From: Lentzea sp. NBRC 105346 | GTDB lineage: Bacteria > Actinomycetota > Actinomycetes > Mycobacteriales > Pseudonocardiaceae | Direction of reading: 5' to 3' | Length of the DNA stretch: 64,000 bases | Assembly (NCBI RefSeq): GCF_030269605.1 | Contig: NZ_BSTQ01000009.1 | Coordinates: forward strand, 62,001-126,000 | In this document: piece after piece, positions 43,389 to 51,185 of the stretch | How positions within the stretch are numbered: the first letter of the stretch is position 1 | Layout of the letters: each line of letters opens with the position of its first letter | The notes under the pieces: generated by a model | Told to the model about the DNA's origin: nothing | The model's input: only the letters and a program-made list of their open reading frames with translations | The model's database searches: none | Made by a program: the position numbers and the translations under genes

Positions 43389-45332
43389 GTGGACAACGTG
43401 ATGAGCGGTCAGGCGGGCAACGTCGTGCAGGCGGCGTCGGTCGGCGAGATCCACTTCCACGGGGTCGAGCTACCCAAGCCGCATCAGCTGCCCTCCGCGA
43501 TCGACCGGCTCGTCAACCAGAAGCGGGTGCTGGGCGAACTCGACGAGGCGCTGGCCCTGCGTGGTGACAAGCCGGTGATCCGGGTGCTGCGCGGGCAGCG
43601 TGGCAGCGGGAAGTCGACGGTCGCGGTGAAGTGGCTGGACGACACCCGCGAGCAGTTTCCGGACGGCCAGCTCTACGCGGATCTCGGCGCGTGGACCGAC
43701 GAGGCCGAGGCGCCCAGCGAGGTGCTCGCCGAGTTCATCGCCGCACTCGGCCTGGGCCGCGACCAGATTCCGGCCGGGCTGGGGGCCCGGTCCGGACTGT
43801 TCAAGTCGATGACCGACGGCCGGTCGTTCCAGGTTCTGCTGGACGACGCGGTGACGCCCGCGCAGGTACGGCCGTTGCTGCCTGGTCGTGGCGGGTCGAT
43901 GGTGCTGGTGACCGGGCACGGTGCGTTCGCCGCGTTGCATCAGGAGAACGCCCGGCAGCTCGACATCGCGCCGCTCGAACCGGAGATGGCGGTTGAGCTG
44001 CTGCGGACCATCATCGGCGACCGGGCGGACGAGCCGGGCCGGGACGTGTTGGTGGAGAAGTGCGCCGGGCTGCCGGCGGCGCTGTGCGTGGCGGGTCTGG
44101 TGCTGGCCGAGTCGCAGGGCATGTCTGTGCGGGATCTCTTGGACGAGCTCGACGAGGTCGGCATCACCGGCATGACGGTCGGTGGCGAGCCATCGCTCGG
44201 CCAGGTGTTCGGCGTCGGCTACGAGCGGTTGAGCACCGAGTCGCAGCGGTGGTACCGCGTCATCGGGCTGCATCCGCGCTGGGAGGATGTGCCCCTCGCC
44301 GCTCTCGGTGCCGATCGGCGGGCATTGCGGGAGCTCGAAGTGATGCGGATCGTCGAGTTTCCGCGGTCCGGGCGGCTGACCGTGAACAAGCTTGTGCACG
44401 AGCACGCCCGGCGGGTCGCGGAAGCCGTCGACCCGCCGGAGGTGCGCGCCGCGGTGCGGCGGATGATGCTGCGCTGGTACGAGGCGAGGGCGGTGGCCGC
44501 CGACGAGTCTCTTGTGGGAGCGCGGCCGTGGCGCAAGCGCTACTTCCCGGAGTCCCTTGTGGACGAACCGTTCGCTGCGAAGGACGTGGCGGCGCAGTGG
44601 ATGCGGGACGAGCGGCTGAACCTGCGCGCGGCGGTGAAGCTGGCCGCCGACCTGGACGAGCCTCGAACGGTGCTGCGGCTGTGCGTGACGCAGTGGTGGT
44701 TGCTGGAGTCGGAGAAGTACGCCGACGACGTGCTCGCGACGCACCCGCTCGGGATCACGGCCGCCGAGCACCTCGAACTGCCTGATCTCAAAGCGTTGTT
44801 GCTGGTGCAGCAGGGGTTCGCGATGAGGTTCCGGTATCGGCCGGCCGAGGCGCGGGAGTTGTTCGAGCAGGCTGCCGGGGTGGCGGTTGACCCGGAGCTC
44901 AAAGCGACCGCGGTGGAGGGTGCTGGGCTCGCGGCGTTCGACGCCGGGAACGAGGCCGAGGCCCAGAGGTTGTTGCGGCACAACCTGGAACTCGCCGAGG
45001 ACATCAAGGATCCGAGGCGCCGCGCATTGGCGTGCCTGCACCTCGCCAAGGTCGAAGAGGCTGATCGGGCGCTGGAGTTGCTGGAGCGCGCGAAAGCGGA
45101 GTTCGAGTCGTCCGAGCCGGTGAACTTCGCGAAGGTACTGCTGTGGCAAGGGCGTAAGAGCGGTCGCCGGGAGTTGTTGCTGGAGGCGCTCGCGATCATG
45201 ACCGAGCTCGACCGGCAGCTCGACCGCGCGGAGATCCTCGTGGCGCTCGGCGAGTACCGGCAGGCGTTGGAGATCTACACCGAGCGCGGTCAGATCTGGG
45301 CCGCGAAGGCCCTCCAGGAGCGGCTGGACTGA
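43389..45332 (+). CDS. NB-ARC-like STAND protein with N-terminal RHIM/PP-like motif, copy B
   Basis: A 647-residue STAND ATPase starting at GTG 43389. Residues 10-24 read GNVVQAASVGEIHFH, closely matching the N-terminal motif of the STAND protein at 30664 (V-V-Q-A and I-H-F-H kept). Next come Walker A LRGQRGSGKSTVAV (about 63-76), VLLDDAVTPAQVRPLLPG (Walker B), MVLVTGHGAFAALHQ, CAGLPAALCVAGLVLAESQG, a winged-helix region and TPR-like helices to the C-terminus. No separate effector domain is present. Its 3' end overlaps the convergent GT-B-like paralogue by 43 bp. Confidence 0.82.
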   Translation: MDNVMSGQAGNVVQAASVGEIHFHGVELPKPHQLPSAIDRLVNQKRVLGELDEALALRGDKPVIRVLRGQRGSGKSTVAVKWLDDTREQFPDGQLYADLGAWTDEAEAPSEVLAEFIAALGLGRDQIPAGLGARSGLFKSMTDGRSFQVLLDDAVTPAQVRPLLPGRGGSMVLVTGHGAFAALHQENARQLDIAPLEPEMAVELLRTIIGDRADEPGRDVLVEKCAGLPAALCVAGLVLAESQGMSVRDLLDELDEVGITGMTVGGEPSLGQVFGVGYERLSTESQRWYRVIGLHPRWEDVPLAALGADRRALRELEVMRIVEFPRSGRLTVNKLVHEHARRVAEAVDPPEVRAAVRRMMLRWYEARAVAADESLVGARPWRKRYFPESLVDEPFAAKDVAAQWMRDERLNLRAAVKLAADLDEPRTVLRLCVTQWWLLESEKYADDVLATHPLGITAAEHLELPDLKALLLVQQGFAMRFRYRPAEARELFEQAAGVAVDPELKATAVEGAGLAAFDAGNEAEAQRLLRHNLELAEDIKDPRRRALACLHLAKVEEADRALELLERAKAEFESSEPVNFAKVLLWQGRKSGRRELLLEALAIMTELDRQLDRAEILVALGEYRQALEIYTERGQIWAAKALQERLD

Positions 45333-46864
45333 AGCCACACCCGGTGTGGAAAGTCCTCGAGCGGGTGGCGTTCGAGCCACGCCAGCACCAGCGGAGCCCA
45401 CACGCGGCCGTCGCCGTCCGGTGAGGTGAACGCGATGCAGCCGGTCCGGGTGCCGACGAGCCACGTGGTGTCGTCGATGGGCGCGGTCGCGACCATCGCA
45501 CCGGGGAGCGCGGCGAGCGTGCCGGTGATCCAGGCGTGGGCGTCGCCGGGCCGGGCGTGCACGACCGCGTCCGCGAGTTCCAGTGCCGTCGCGGTGGGTT
45601 CGTCGGTCGACACGACGAGATAGGTGTGTGCCGGCAGCGGGCGGGGGTCGGTGGCGTGCCGGACGACGGTGCCGTTCAGGGAGTTGTCCGACACGGTGTA
45701 CTCGATCCGCACGGCCTCGACCGTTGGCGGCCGGACTCGCCACTGGGGCAGCGGGACGGCGTGTGTGGGGGCGGCGTCGGCGGGCTCGGGAAGGTCGAGC
45801 AGCCGGTACAGCTCGGTGCGCAGCAGCCGGGCCGACGAACCGGGCACGGACGTGGTGAGGCCGGTGATGTCGTCGTGCGTGCGTTGGTCGTGCAACGCCG
45901 CGCGGACCTGCGGTTCCAGCGGTGTGGAGCGGTCGAGCCGGTCGGCCGCGGCGACGAAGCGGCCGACGGGGGATCCGGGGTCGAGCCGGTCGTGTGGCCA
46001 GGTGGCCAGCAGCGTCGGTGTGCCCAGCGCGGCGCCGTAGAACGTGACGCTGCCGTGGTCGCCGACCACGAGGTCCGCGCTGACCAGGCCCGCGCGCCAG
46101 CCCTCGGCCCGCGGGATGAGCGCGACACCGGCGCGTAGGCAGGCGTCTAACCAGCGTTCGACCTGCCAGCGTGAGTGCAGCGCCTGCACGTTGGGGTGCA
46201 GGGCGATCGCGATCGCGTACTCGTCCAGCGGGAGTTCCGCGCGCAGGGTTCGGACCAGGTCCGGCGTCGCGTCGAACAGCGACGACGGGCCCCACGTCGA
46301 CGAGACGAACACGAGTTTTTGGTCGGGGCGCACGCCCGCCGCGTCGCGATAGGTGTGCCGCAGCGGCCGGCTCGCCAGCATTCGGTCGAAGCACGGGTCG
46401 CCGGCGACGACCGCGGCGCCTAGCGCCTCGGGGCACGAGCGGCGCAGCCGGTCGAGTTGCTCGTCGTGTGAGAACACGAGCGACGACGCGATCACGCGGC
46501 CGTTGTGCAGCAGCGAGGCCGGTTCCATGCCGAAGACCGAGCCGTTCAGGAACTTGTTGTAGCCGGTCCCGTGGGGCAGCACGACCAGCGGCGTGCCGAG
46601 CTCGTGCAGGCGGCCGTGGCTGGCCGCGATCGCCAGGTCGGCGTGCCCCGGCTCGTCCCACGGCACGGTGCGGAAGCCGTGGGCCGCCAGGTAAGGGTCG
46701 ACGTCAGCGGTGAACGGCGAGGAGTTCGTGCAGGTGACGGCCACCTCGACCCGCGGGTCGGTCGCCACCAGCGGCAGCACGTCCAGCAGCCGCGTGGCCG
46801 ACGTGACGTTGTGCACGACGCCGAGCACGGTTCGCTGCGGTCGTCTCGTGCCTGCGTCGAACAC
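45290..46864 (-). CDS. GT-B-like protein with extra C-terminal domain, paralogue B
   Basis: A 524-residue paralogue of the 29303 protein. Shared elements: TVLGVVHNVTSATRLLDVLP, TPLVVLPHGTGYNKF, AAVVAGDPCFDRMLASRPL, KLVFVSSTWGPSSLFDATPD, and LVSADLVVGDHGSVTFYGAA then LGTPTLLATWP. It adds about 140 residues with no known match (VEAVRIEYTVSDNSLNGTVV to WAPLVLAWLERHPLEDFPHR). The start is GTG 46864, immediately after a strong promoter with a palindromic spacer, so the mRNA should be leaderless. The KAS III gene lies 33 bp upstream on the same strand. The substrate is unknown; a role shared with the facing STAND gene is suggested by the repeated arrangement. Confidence 0.75.
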   Translation of the reverse strand: MFDAGTRRPQRTVLGVVHNVTSATRLLDVLPLVATDPRVEVAVTCTNSSPFTADVDPYLAAHGFRTVPWDEPGHADLAIAASHGRLHELGTPLVVLPHGTGYNKFLNGSVFGMEPASLLHNGRVIASSLVFSHDEQLDRLRRSCPEALGAAVVAGDPCFDRMLASRPLRHTYRDAAGVRPDQKLVFVSSTWGPSSLFDATPDLVRTLRAELPLDEYAIAIALHPNVQALHSRWQVERWLDACLRAGVALIPRAEGWRAGLVSADLVVGDHGSVTFYGAALGTPTLLATWPHDRLDPGSPVGRFVAAADRLDRSTPLEPQVRAALHDQRTHDDITGLTTSVPGSSARLLRTELYRLLDLPEPADAAPTHAVPLPQWRVRPPTVEAVRIEYTVSDNSLNGTVVRHATDPRPLPAHTYLVVSTDEPTATALELADAVVHARPGDAHAWITGTLAALPGAMVATAPIDDTTWLVGTRTGCIAFTSPDGDGRVWAPLVLAWLERHPLEDFPHRVWLQSSRSWRAFAAQI

Positions 46865-46872
46865 GAACGATG

Positions 46873-46901
46873 ATCATAGACTGTCCACAGTGGACTGTCA
46901 G
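46873..46901 (-). promoter_or_regulatory. Promoter with 21-bp palindrome in the spacer, before GT-B paralogue B
   Basis: On the minus strand, CTGACA (46901-46896) and TATGAT (46878-46873) are separated by exactly 17 bp, which is close to consensus. A 21-bp palindrome GACTGTCCAC-A-GTGGACTGTC (46879-46899, 9 of 10 positions symmetric) covers the spacer. A bound repressor would block the promoter. Transcription should begin at or next to GTG 46864. Confidence 0.65.
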
Positions 46902-47836
46902 GGGAACTCGATGACCTGGCCGGCGTAGGCCAGGCCGCCGCCGAACCCGAACAGCAGGGTGGGGGTGCCCGACGGGACGGCCTTGTCGGCGGCGAGTTTG
47001 GACAGGGCGAGCGGGACGCTGGCGGCGGAGGTGTTGCCGGAGGTGACGACGTCCTGGGCGATGACGGCGTTGACGGCGCCGAGCTTGCGCGCCAGCGGTT
47101 CGATGATGCGCAGGTTGGCCTGGTGGAACACCACGGCGCCGAGGTCTTCGGGGGTGATGCCGGCGCGGTTGCAGACCTCGCGGGCGATGCCGGGCAGGGA
47201 TTGGGTGGCCCAGCGGAAGACGGCCTGGCCTTCCTGGGCGAAGGTGCCGGGGTTGCCCTCGATGCGCACCGCACTGCCCAGCGACGGCACCGAGCCCCAG
47301 ACGACGGGGCTGATGGCGGGTTTGTCGGCGGCGGTGATGACGACGGCACCGGCGCCGTCGGCGGTCAGGACGCAGGTGGTGCGGTCGGTCCAGTCGGTGA
47401 AGTCGGTGAGGCGTTCGGCGCCGATGACGATGGCGTTGCGGGCGGCGCCGGCGCGGATGGCGTGGTCGGCGGTGGCCAGGGCGTGGCAGAAGCCGGAGCA
47501 CGCGACGTTGACGTCGATGGTGGCCGGGGAGCCGAGGCCGAGGGTGTCGGCGACGCGGGCGGCGACGTTGGGGGAGCGGTCGATCGCGGTGGTGGTGGCC
47601 GTGATGACCAGGTCGATGTCCGCGGGGGTCAGGCCGGAGCCGCTCAGGGCGTGTTCGGCGGCCTTCGCGGCCATGAAGTCGACCGTCTCGGTGGGGTCGG
47701 CGATGTGTCTGGTCTTGATGCCGACCCGGCTCTGGATCCACTCGTCGCTCGTGTCGACGATCTTGGCGATGTCGTTGTTCGTCAGCACCTTCGCCGGCTG
47801 GTAGTGGCCGGCGGCGAGCACGCGGGACCCGGTCAT
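46898..47836 (-). CDS. fabH: 3-oxoacyl-ACP synthase III (KAS III, FabH-like)
   Basis: A 312-residue thiolase-fold condensing enzyme that joins an acyl-CoA starter to malonyl-ACP. The catalytic triad is intact: Cys113 in VNVACSGFCHAL, His238 in AVVFHQANLRIIEP and Asn268 in VTSGNTSAAS. The N-terminus VLTNNDIAKIVDTSDEWIQS and R-V-G-I are typical of FabH. No acp, fabD or fabF genes are near, so this is an extra copy rather than part of the core fatty-acid cluster. It could prime a specialised acyl chain. The start is ATG 47836; the GT-B-like gene follows 33 bp downstream but has its own promoter. Confidence 0.92.
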   Translation of the reverse strand: MTGSRVLAAGHYQPAKVLTNNDIAKIVDTSDEWIQSRVGIKTRHIADPTETVDFMAAKAAEHALSGSGLTPADIDLVITATTTAIDRSPNVAARVADTLGLGSPATIDVNVACSGFCHALATADHAIRAGAARNAIVIGAERLTDFTDWTDRTTCVLTADGAGAVVITAADKPAISPVVWGSVPSLGSAVRIEGNPGTFAQEGQAVFRWATQSLPGIAREVCNRAGITPEDLGAVVFHQANLRIIEPLARKLGAVNAVIAQDVVTSGNTSAASVPLALSKLAADKAVPSGTPTLLFGFGGGLAYAGQVIEFP

Positions 47837-47940
47837 GGGAACAGCATGGCAGAGTCCGCGCGAGCCGGGCTCGAAGGTGATCTTCATCGGGCGGCCGGAG
47901 TGCGATACTGCTCGGGGGAACTCGAGCGGGAGTGGTGGCC

Positions 47941-48825
47941 GTGAACCACACGTCCGATGAGCTCGGCACGGGGACGGCCCGGATCGAAAGACCCGGTGCC
48001 GCCGGTTTCGTGGTGCTTTCCGGCACGTTCGACGACGACGCCGCCGGGGCGCTGCACACGGCGCTGGCCGACGTGGTGCAGAGCGCCGGCCGGGGCGGCA
48101 AGGTGGTCGTCGACACACGTGACATGGGGCTCGCCGGTGCGAAGGCGCTGAGCGTGCTGCTGCGTGCGCGGCAGGCCGCGCTGGCGGCCGGGTGCATGTT
48201 CTCGCTCATCGACACCGACCAGGAGATCCACGGTCTGATGAAGGTGTCCGCCGCGCAGCAACGCGTGGTCGACGCCGAGATCAACAGCACCCGCCTGGCC
48301 CTGCTGGCCGACGTCCGCGACCGGCTGCGCGGCGACCCGTCGGCCTTGGTCCACGACGAGTTCCTCGGCGTCGCCGACCGGCGGACCGTGCTGGACGCGA
48401 TCATCGTCGCCGCGGTCGTCGTGGGCGACGCCGACGCCTGTGACCTGCAGCTTTACCACTCCAAGACCGGCGTGCTGACCATCGAACGGCAGCGTGGCTT
48501 CTCCCCTGCCTTCCTCGACTTCTTCGCGGCGGTCGACGCCGGCGTCCCCAGCGCGTGCGGCGCGGTCCTCGCGACCGGGGAATCCGTCCTCGTCGACGAC
48601 ATCGCTGCCAGCCCGCTCTTCGCGGACCTCGCCACGTTCGAGGCCCTCATGCTGGCGGGCACGAGGGCCGTGTGGTCGTACCCGCTGCGTGATGCCCGCG
48701 ACGAACTGCTGGGCGTGTTGTCCTTCCACTACCGCACGACGCGCCCGCGCGATGGACGGCCGGAGCTCGTCGCGCGCACCGCGGCGCAGGCGCTCAGCGT
48801 CGTCTCGCCTGACGGTCGCGGCTGA
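47941..48825 (+). CDS. STAS-GAF sensor protein
   Basis: A cytosolic regulator of 294 residues from GTG 47941; GTG 47932 or 47935 are alternatives, but the GGGAG sequence fits 47941 best. The N-terminal STAS-like domain (about 10-110) reads GFVVLSGTFDDDAAGALHTA and GKVVVDTRDMGLAGAKALSV. It lacks the usual D-S-S phosphorylatable Ser, having GLAGAK instead. The GAF domain (about 140-290) has CDLQLYHSKTGVLTIERQRG, ACGAVLATGESVLVDDIAAS and VWSYPLRDARDELLGVLSFH. There is no output domain (ANTAR, HTH or PP2C), so it probably acts by protein interaction, perhaps in an anti-sigma network. It is divergent from the KAS III gene. Confidence 0.8.
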   Translation: MNHTSDELGTGTARIERPGAAGFVVLSGTFDDDAAGALHTALADVVQSAGRGGKVVVDTRDMGLAGAKALSVLLRARQAALAAGCMFSLIDTDQEIHGLMKVSAAQQRVVDAEINSTRLALLADVRDRLRGDPSALVHDEFLGVADRRTVLDAIIVAAVVVGDADACDLQLYHSKTGVLTIERQRGFSPAFLDFFAAVDAGVPSACGAVLATGESVLVDDIAASPLFADLATFEALMLAGTRAVWSYPLRDARDELLGVLSFHYRTTRPRDGRPELVARTAAQALSVVSPDGRG

Positions 48826-48905
48826 TTTTCGTGTTGTCGCTTGTTGGCTTTGGACGCGGCCTGCGGCCGCGACACGAGGCATGCCTCCTTCGTCGGCGTG
48901 CCTCG

Positions 48906-49001
48906 TACCGAGACGGTGGTTGGCTGCCGTCGTGGTCCCGATCCTGTCCAGACTTGCGTTCGTTCGGTGTGGTTGCGGGCGTGGCTGGGATGAGGTGGCT
49001 T
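48906..49001 (+). repeat. Left inverted repeat of the HNH unit
   Basis: Begins TACCGAGACGGTGGTTGG and includes GCGGGCGTGG near its inner end. It is the inverse of 50352-50450. It lies 80 bp downstream of the STAS-GAF gene and 100 bp upstream of the HNH gene. Confidence 0.8.
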
Positions 49002-49101
49002 GCGTTTTGATCGTTTTTTGAACGAGGTTCACCCGTTCGTGTGGCTTGTTTTCGCTGGTACACGGCCTGTTTGCTGGTGATCTTGCGGTAGTGTCGAACA
49101 C

Positions 49102-50328
49102 GTGGTCGACACGGATCTGTCCCTCCTCTCCAGCGGTGAGCTGCTTGACGGCTTCGCCGAGATGGAGCGTGAGATCCGTGCGCGTCATGAGCGGCTGCTG
49201 CGCTGGATCGCCGAGATGGACCGGCGTGGCCTGGCGGCCGAGCTGGGCTACAAGGACTTGGTCGGGGTGTTGAAGGACCGGGTGCACTGGGATCCGAGCG
49301 TGTCGAAGGCGAAGCTGCGCCGGGCGCGGCTGCTGACGCATCAGCTGGGCCCGTCCGGCGCGACGATCGAGCCCGAACTTCCGGCCACCGCCGAGGCGCT
49401 TGCTGAGGGCGCGTTGACCGAGGAGCATGTCGACGCGATCGCCAGGGCGATGAAGAACGTGCCTGCCGATGCCGCGCCTGACAAGACGGCGTTCGTCGAG
49501 CGGGAGCTGGCGGAGTTCGGCCGGACGTTCGAGCCGGGCGCGATCCGCGACTTCGGCAAGAAGATCATCTATCGGATGTTCCAGAACGACGAGGAACCCG
49601 ACGAGAAGGATCCGGCGCCACCGAGTGACCAGCTGATCGCCCGCATGGAACGCGGCCGCTGCCGCGGCAGCTTCGATCTCGGCCCGGAGACCGGCGCCAA
49701 GCTCCTGGGCGCGCTGGACCCGCTGGCCAAGCCCCGCCCCACCGGCCCGGACGGCCCCGACACGCGCACCTATGCCGAACGGCAGGGCGACGCCTTCGCC
49801 GAGCTGATCAACCTGGTGCTGCGCGCCGACGTCCTGCCCGAGCACGGCGGCGAGACCGTCACCCTCGCCGTGACCGTGTCCTACGACGACCTGGCCGCGA
49901 AGACCGGTCACGCGGTGCTGGACAACCAGGAACGCATCCCGGTCAAGCAGCTGCGCAAACTCGCCTGCGAGGCAGGCGTCATCCCGATCGTGATGGGCAG
50001 CCGCTCGCAGCCCCTCAACGTCGGCCGCAAGGCGCGGTTGTTCAACAGTGGCCTACGCCGAGCGCTGGTCGCGCGGGACAGGGGCTGTGCCTTCCCGGGC
50101 TGCGACCGGCCGCCACGGCACTGCGAAGGCCACCACATCAAACACTGGGCCGACGGCGGCAAAACCAGCCTGCACAACGGCGTGCTGCTCTGCCGACGAC
50201 ATCACGACCTGATCCACCACAGCGACTGGGAAGTGAAGCTGCTCAACGGAATCCCGTACTTCATCCCACCGGCGTTCCTCGATCCGCTACGGCAGCCGAG
50301 ACGTAACCCGCTGCACATGGTGAGCTGA
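49102..50328 (+). CDS. DUF222 and HNH endonuclease domain protein (13E12 family)
   Basis: A 408-residue protein. DUF222 fills about residues 10-300 (helical: LRWIAEMDRRGLAAELGYKD, LPATAEALAEGALTEEHVDA, TRTYAERQGDAFAELINLVL). The C-terminal HNH nuclease (about 330-385) is complete: RDRGCAFPGCDRPPRHCEGH, then HIKHWADGGKTSLHNGVLLC and RRHHDLIHH, with two C-x(n)-C pairs for zinc and the H-H/N/H metal site. The start is GTG 49102. Family members occur in many copies in actinomycete genomes. Their biological role (homing-like nuclease, defence, or domesticated element) is unresolved. It is bounded by inverted repeats. Confidence 0.93.
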   Translation: MVDTDLSLLSSGELLDGFAEMEREIRARHERLLRWIAEMDRRGLAAELGYKDLVGVLKDRVHWDPSVSKAKLRRARLLTHQLGPSGATIEPELPATAEALAEGALTEEHVDAIARAMKNVPADAAPDKTAFVERELAEFGRTFEPGAIRDFGKKIIYRMFQNDEEPDEKDPAPPSDQLIARMERGRCRGSFDLGPETGAKLLGALDPLAKPRPTGPDGPDTRTYAERQGDAFAELINLVLRADVLPEHGGETVTLAVTVSYDDLAAKTGHAVLDNQERIPVKQLRKLACEAGVIPIVMGSRSQPLNVGRKARLFNSGLRRALVARDRGCAFPGCDRPPRHCEGHHIKHWADGGKTSLHNGVLLCRRHHDLIHHSDWEVKLLNGIPYFIPPAFLDPLRQPRRNPLHMVS

Positions 50329-50351
50329 CGCATGGGAAAAACGGTGCCAAC

Positions 50352-50450
50352 TCCAGCCAGCTCATCCCAACCACGCCCGCAACCGCACCGAACAAACGCA
50401 ACCCGGCCAACGGATCGGGACCACGACGGCGGCCAACCACCGTCTCGGTA
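50352..50450 (-). repeat. Right inverted repeat of the HNH unit
   Basis: The reverse complement matches 48906-49001 closely; see the element entry. Its outer end touches the 62-nt hairpin at 50450-50511, and its inner end lies 24 bp after the HNH stop codon. Confidence 0.8.
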
Positions 50451-50511
50451 CGTTGGCATTTTCGTGCGGGACAGGCGCCCTAGCGCCTGGCCCGCACGAA
50501 AATGCCAACGT
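50450..50511. terminator. 62-nt near-perfect hairpin
   Basis: Arms of 29 bp with a single mismatch (50471 opposite 50490) enclose a 4-nt loop at 50479-50482. The outer 21 bp (50450-50470 and 50491-50511) are perfectly complementary. It sits between the convergent HNH and LppU-like genes, where it can terminate both. It is much longer than a usual actinomycete terminator, and may be a REP-type element or the end structure of the neighbouring mobile unit. Confidence 0.75.
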
Positions 50512-50559
50512 GTCGCGGCGCAGCCGCGTTAAAGCACAAAGTCAAGACGCCCCGACCGG

Positions 50560-51180
50560 TCAGGACGGGTCGCCGAAGCAGATCGTCGCCGGCGGCTTGA
50601 ACCGCGCATCGGAGCCGGTGAAGTAGGACAGGTGCTGCTTGGCGTCGCCGCACTCCTGCCCGGTGGCGCTCACCTTGTCGAGCAGCTTCGTCACCTTCAC
50701 CCGAGCCTTCGAGCAGTCCACGAGCTTCGGCGGCGTCTTGGCGTCGATGTCGTCGAAGCAGTCGCCCACGTGGCCGTTGAGCGCGAGGCAGAGCGCGACG
50801 TTGTTCTTCCGCGGGCTCTTGATCGCCACCCGGTAGAAGCCCTCGGAGCAGTTCCACTCGCCCTTGTCGACACCGGCGATCGACACCATGTACGGCGATG
50901 TGTCGCAGCCCGTCTTCACCGCGTCCGCGTCGTCTCCGGCGCCGGTCAGCTGCACGCAGTCGCCGACGTTGAGCTGGGCGGCCTGCTTCTCCGGATGGGG
51001 CAGCCTGATCGCGATGCCGACACCCGCGGCGACGAGGAGCAGCGCGCCGAACCCGATCAGGACCTTGACCGCGGGGGACAGCCCCTTCTTGACCGGCGGA
51101 GGTGGCGCCCATTGCTGCTGCCACTGCTGCTGGGGCCACTGCTGTGGATTCTGCTGGGGTGGAAAGTGCGGTTGAGACAC
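50560..51180 (-). CDS. LppU/SCO3897-family membrane-anchored protein
   Basis: A 206-residue protein. The N-terminus is a Gln/Pro/Trp-rich cytosolic tail (PPQQNPQQWPQQQWQQQ, PPPP). One TM helix lies at about 36-58 (SPAVKVLIGFGALLLVAAGV). An external domain carries Cys residues in GDCVQLTG, VKTGCDTSPYMVSIAG, NCSEGFYR, ALCLALNGHVGDCFDD and VDCSKARVK, consistent with disulfide bonds. The LppU/SCO3897 family has no known activity. It is 5 bp from the 3' end of the response regulator on the same strand and may be co-transcribed with the two-component genes. Confidence 0.78.
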   Translation of the reverse strand: MSQPHFPPQQNPQQWPQQQWQQQWAPPPPVKKGLSPAVKVLIGFGALLLVAAGVGIAIRLPHPEKQAAQLNVGDCVQLTGAGDDADAVKTGCDTSPYMVSIAGVDKGEWNCSEGFYRVAIKSPRKNNVALCLALNGHVGDCFDDIDAKTPPKLVDCSKARVKVTKLLDKVSATGQECGDAKQHLSYFTGSDARFKPPATICFGDPS

Positions 51181-51185
51181 AACCT

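Larger units (their letters stand above)
48906..50450. mobile_element. Inverted-repeat-bounded DUF222/HNH unit (REP13E12-like)
   Basis: Two copies of an approximately 95-100-bp sequence in opposite orientation (48906-49001 and 50352-50450) enclose a single gene, the DUF222/HNH protein. Aligned by eye, the outer 39 bp differ at one position. A stretch of about 9 bp is diverged, and the inner 47 bp differ at about four. DUF222/HNH proteins are the product of the 13E12 repeats (REP13E12) of mycobacteria, which occur in several copies and serve as phage integration sites. No transposase, integrase or clear target duplication is seen, so mobility is inferred. Confidence 0.55.
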
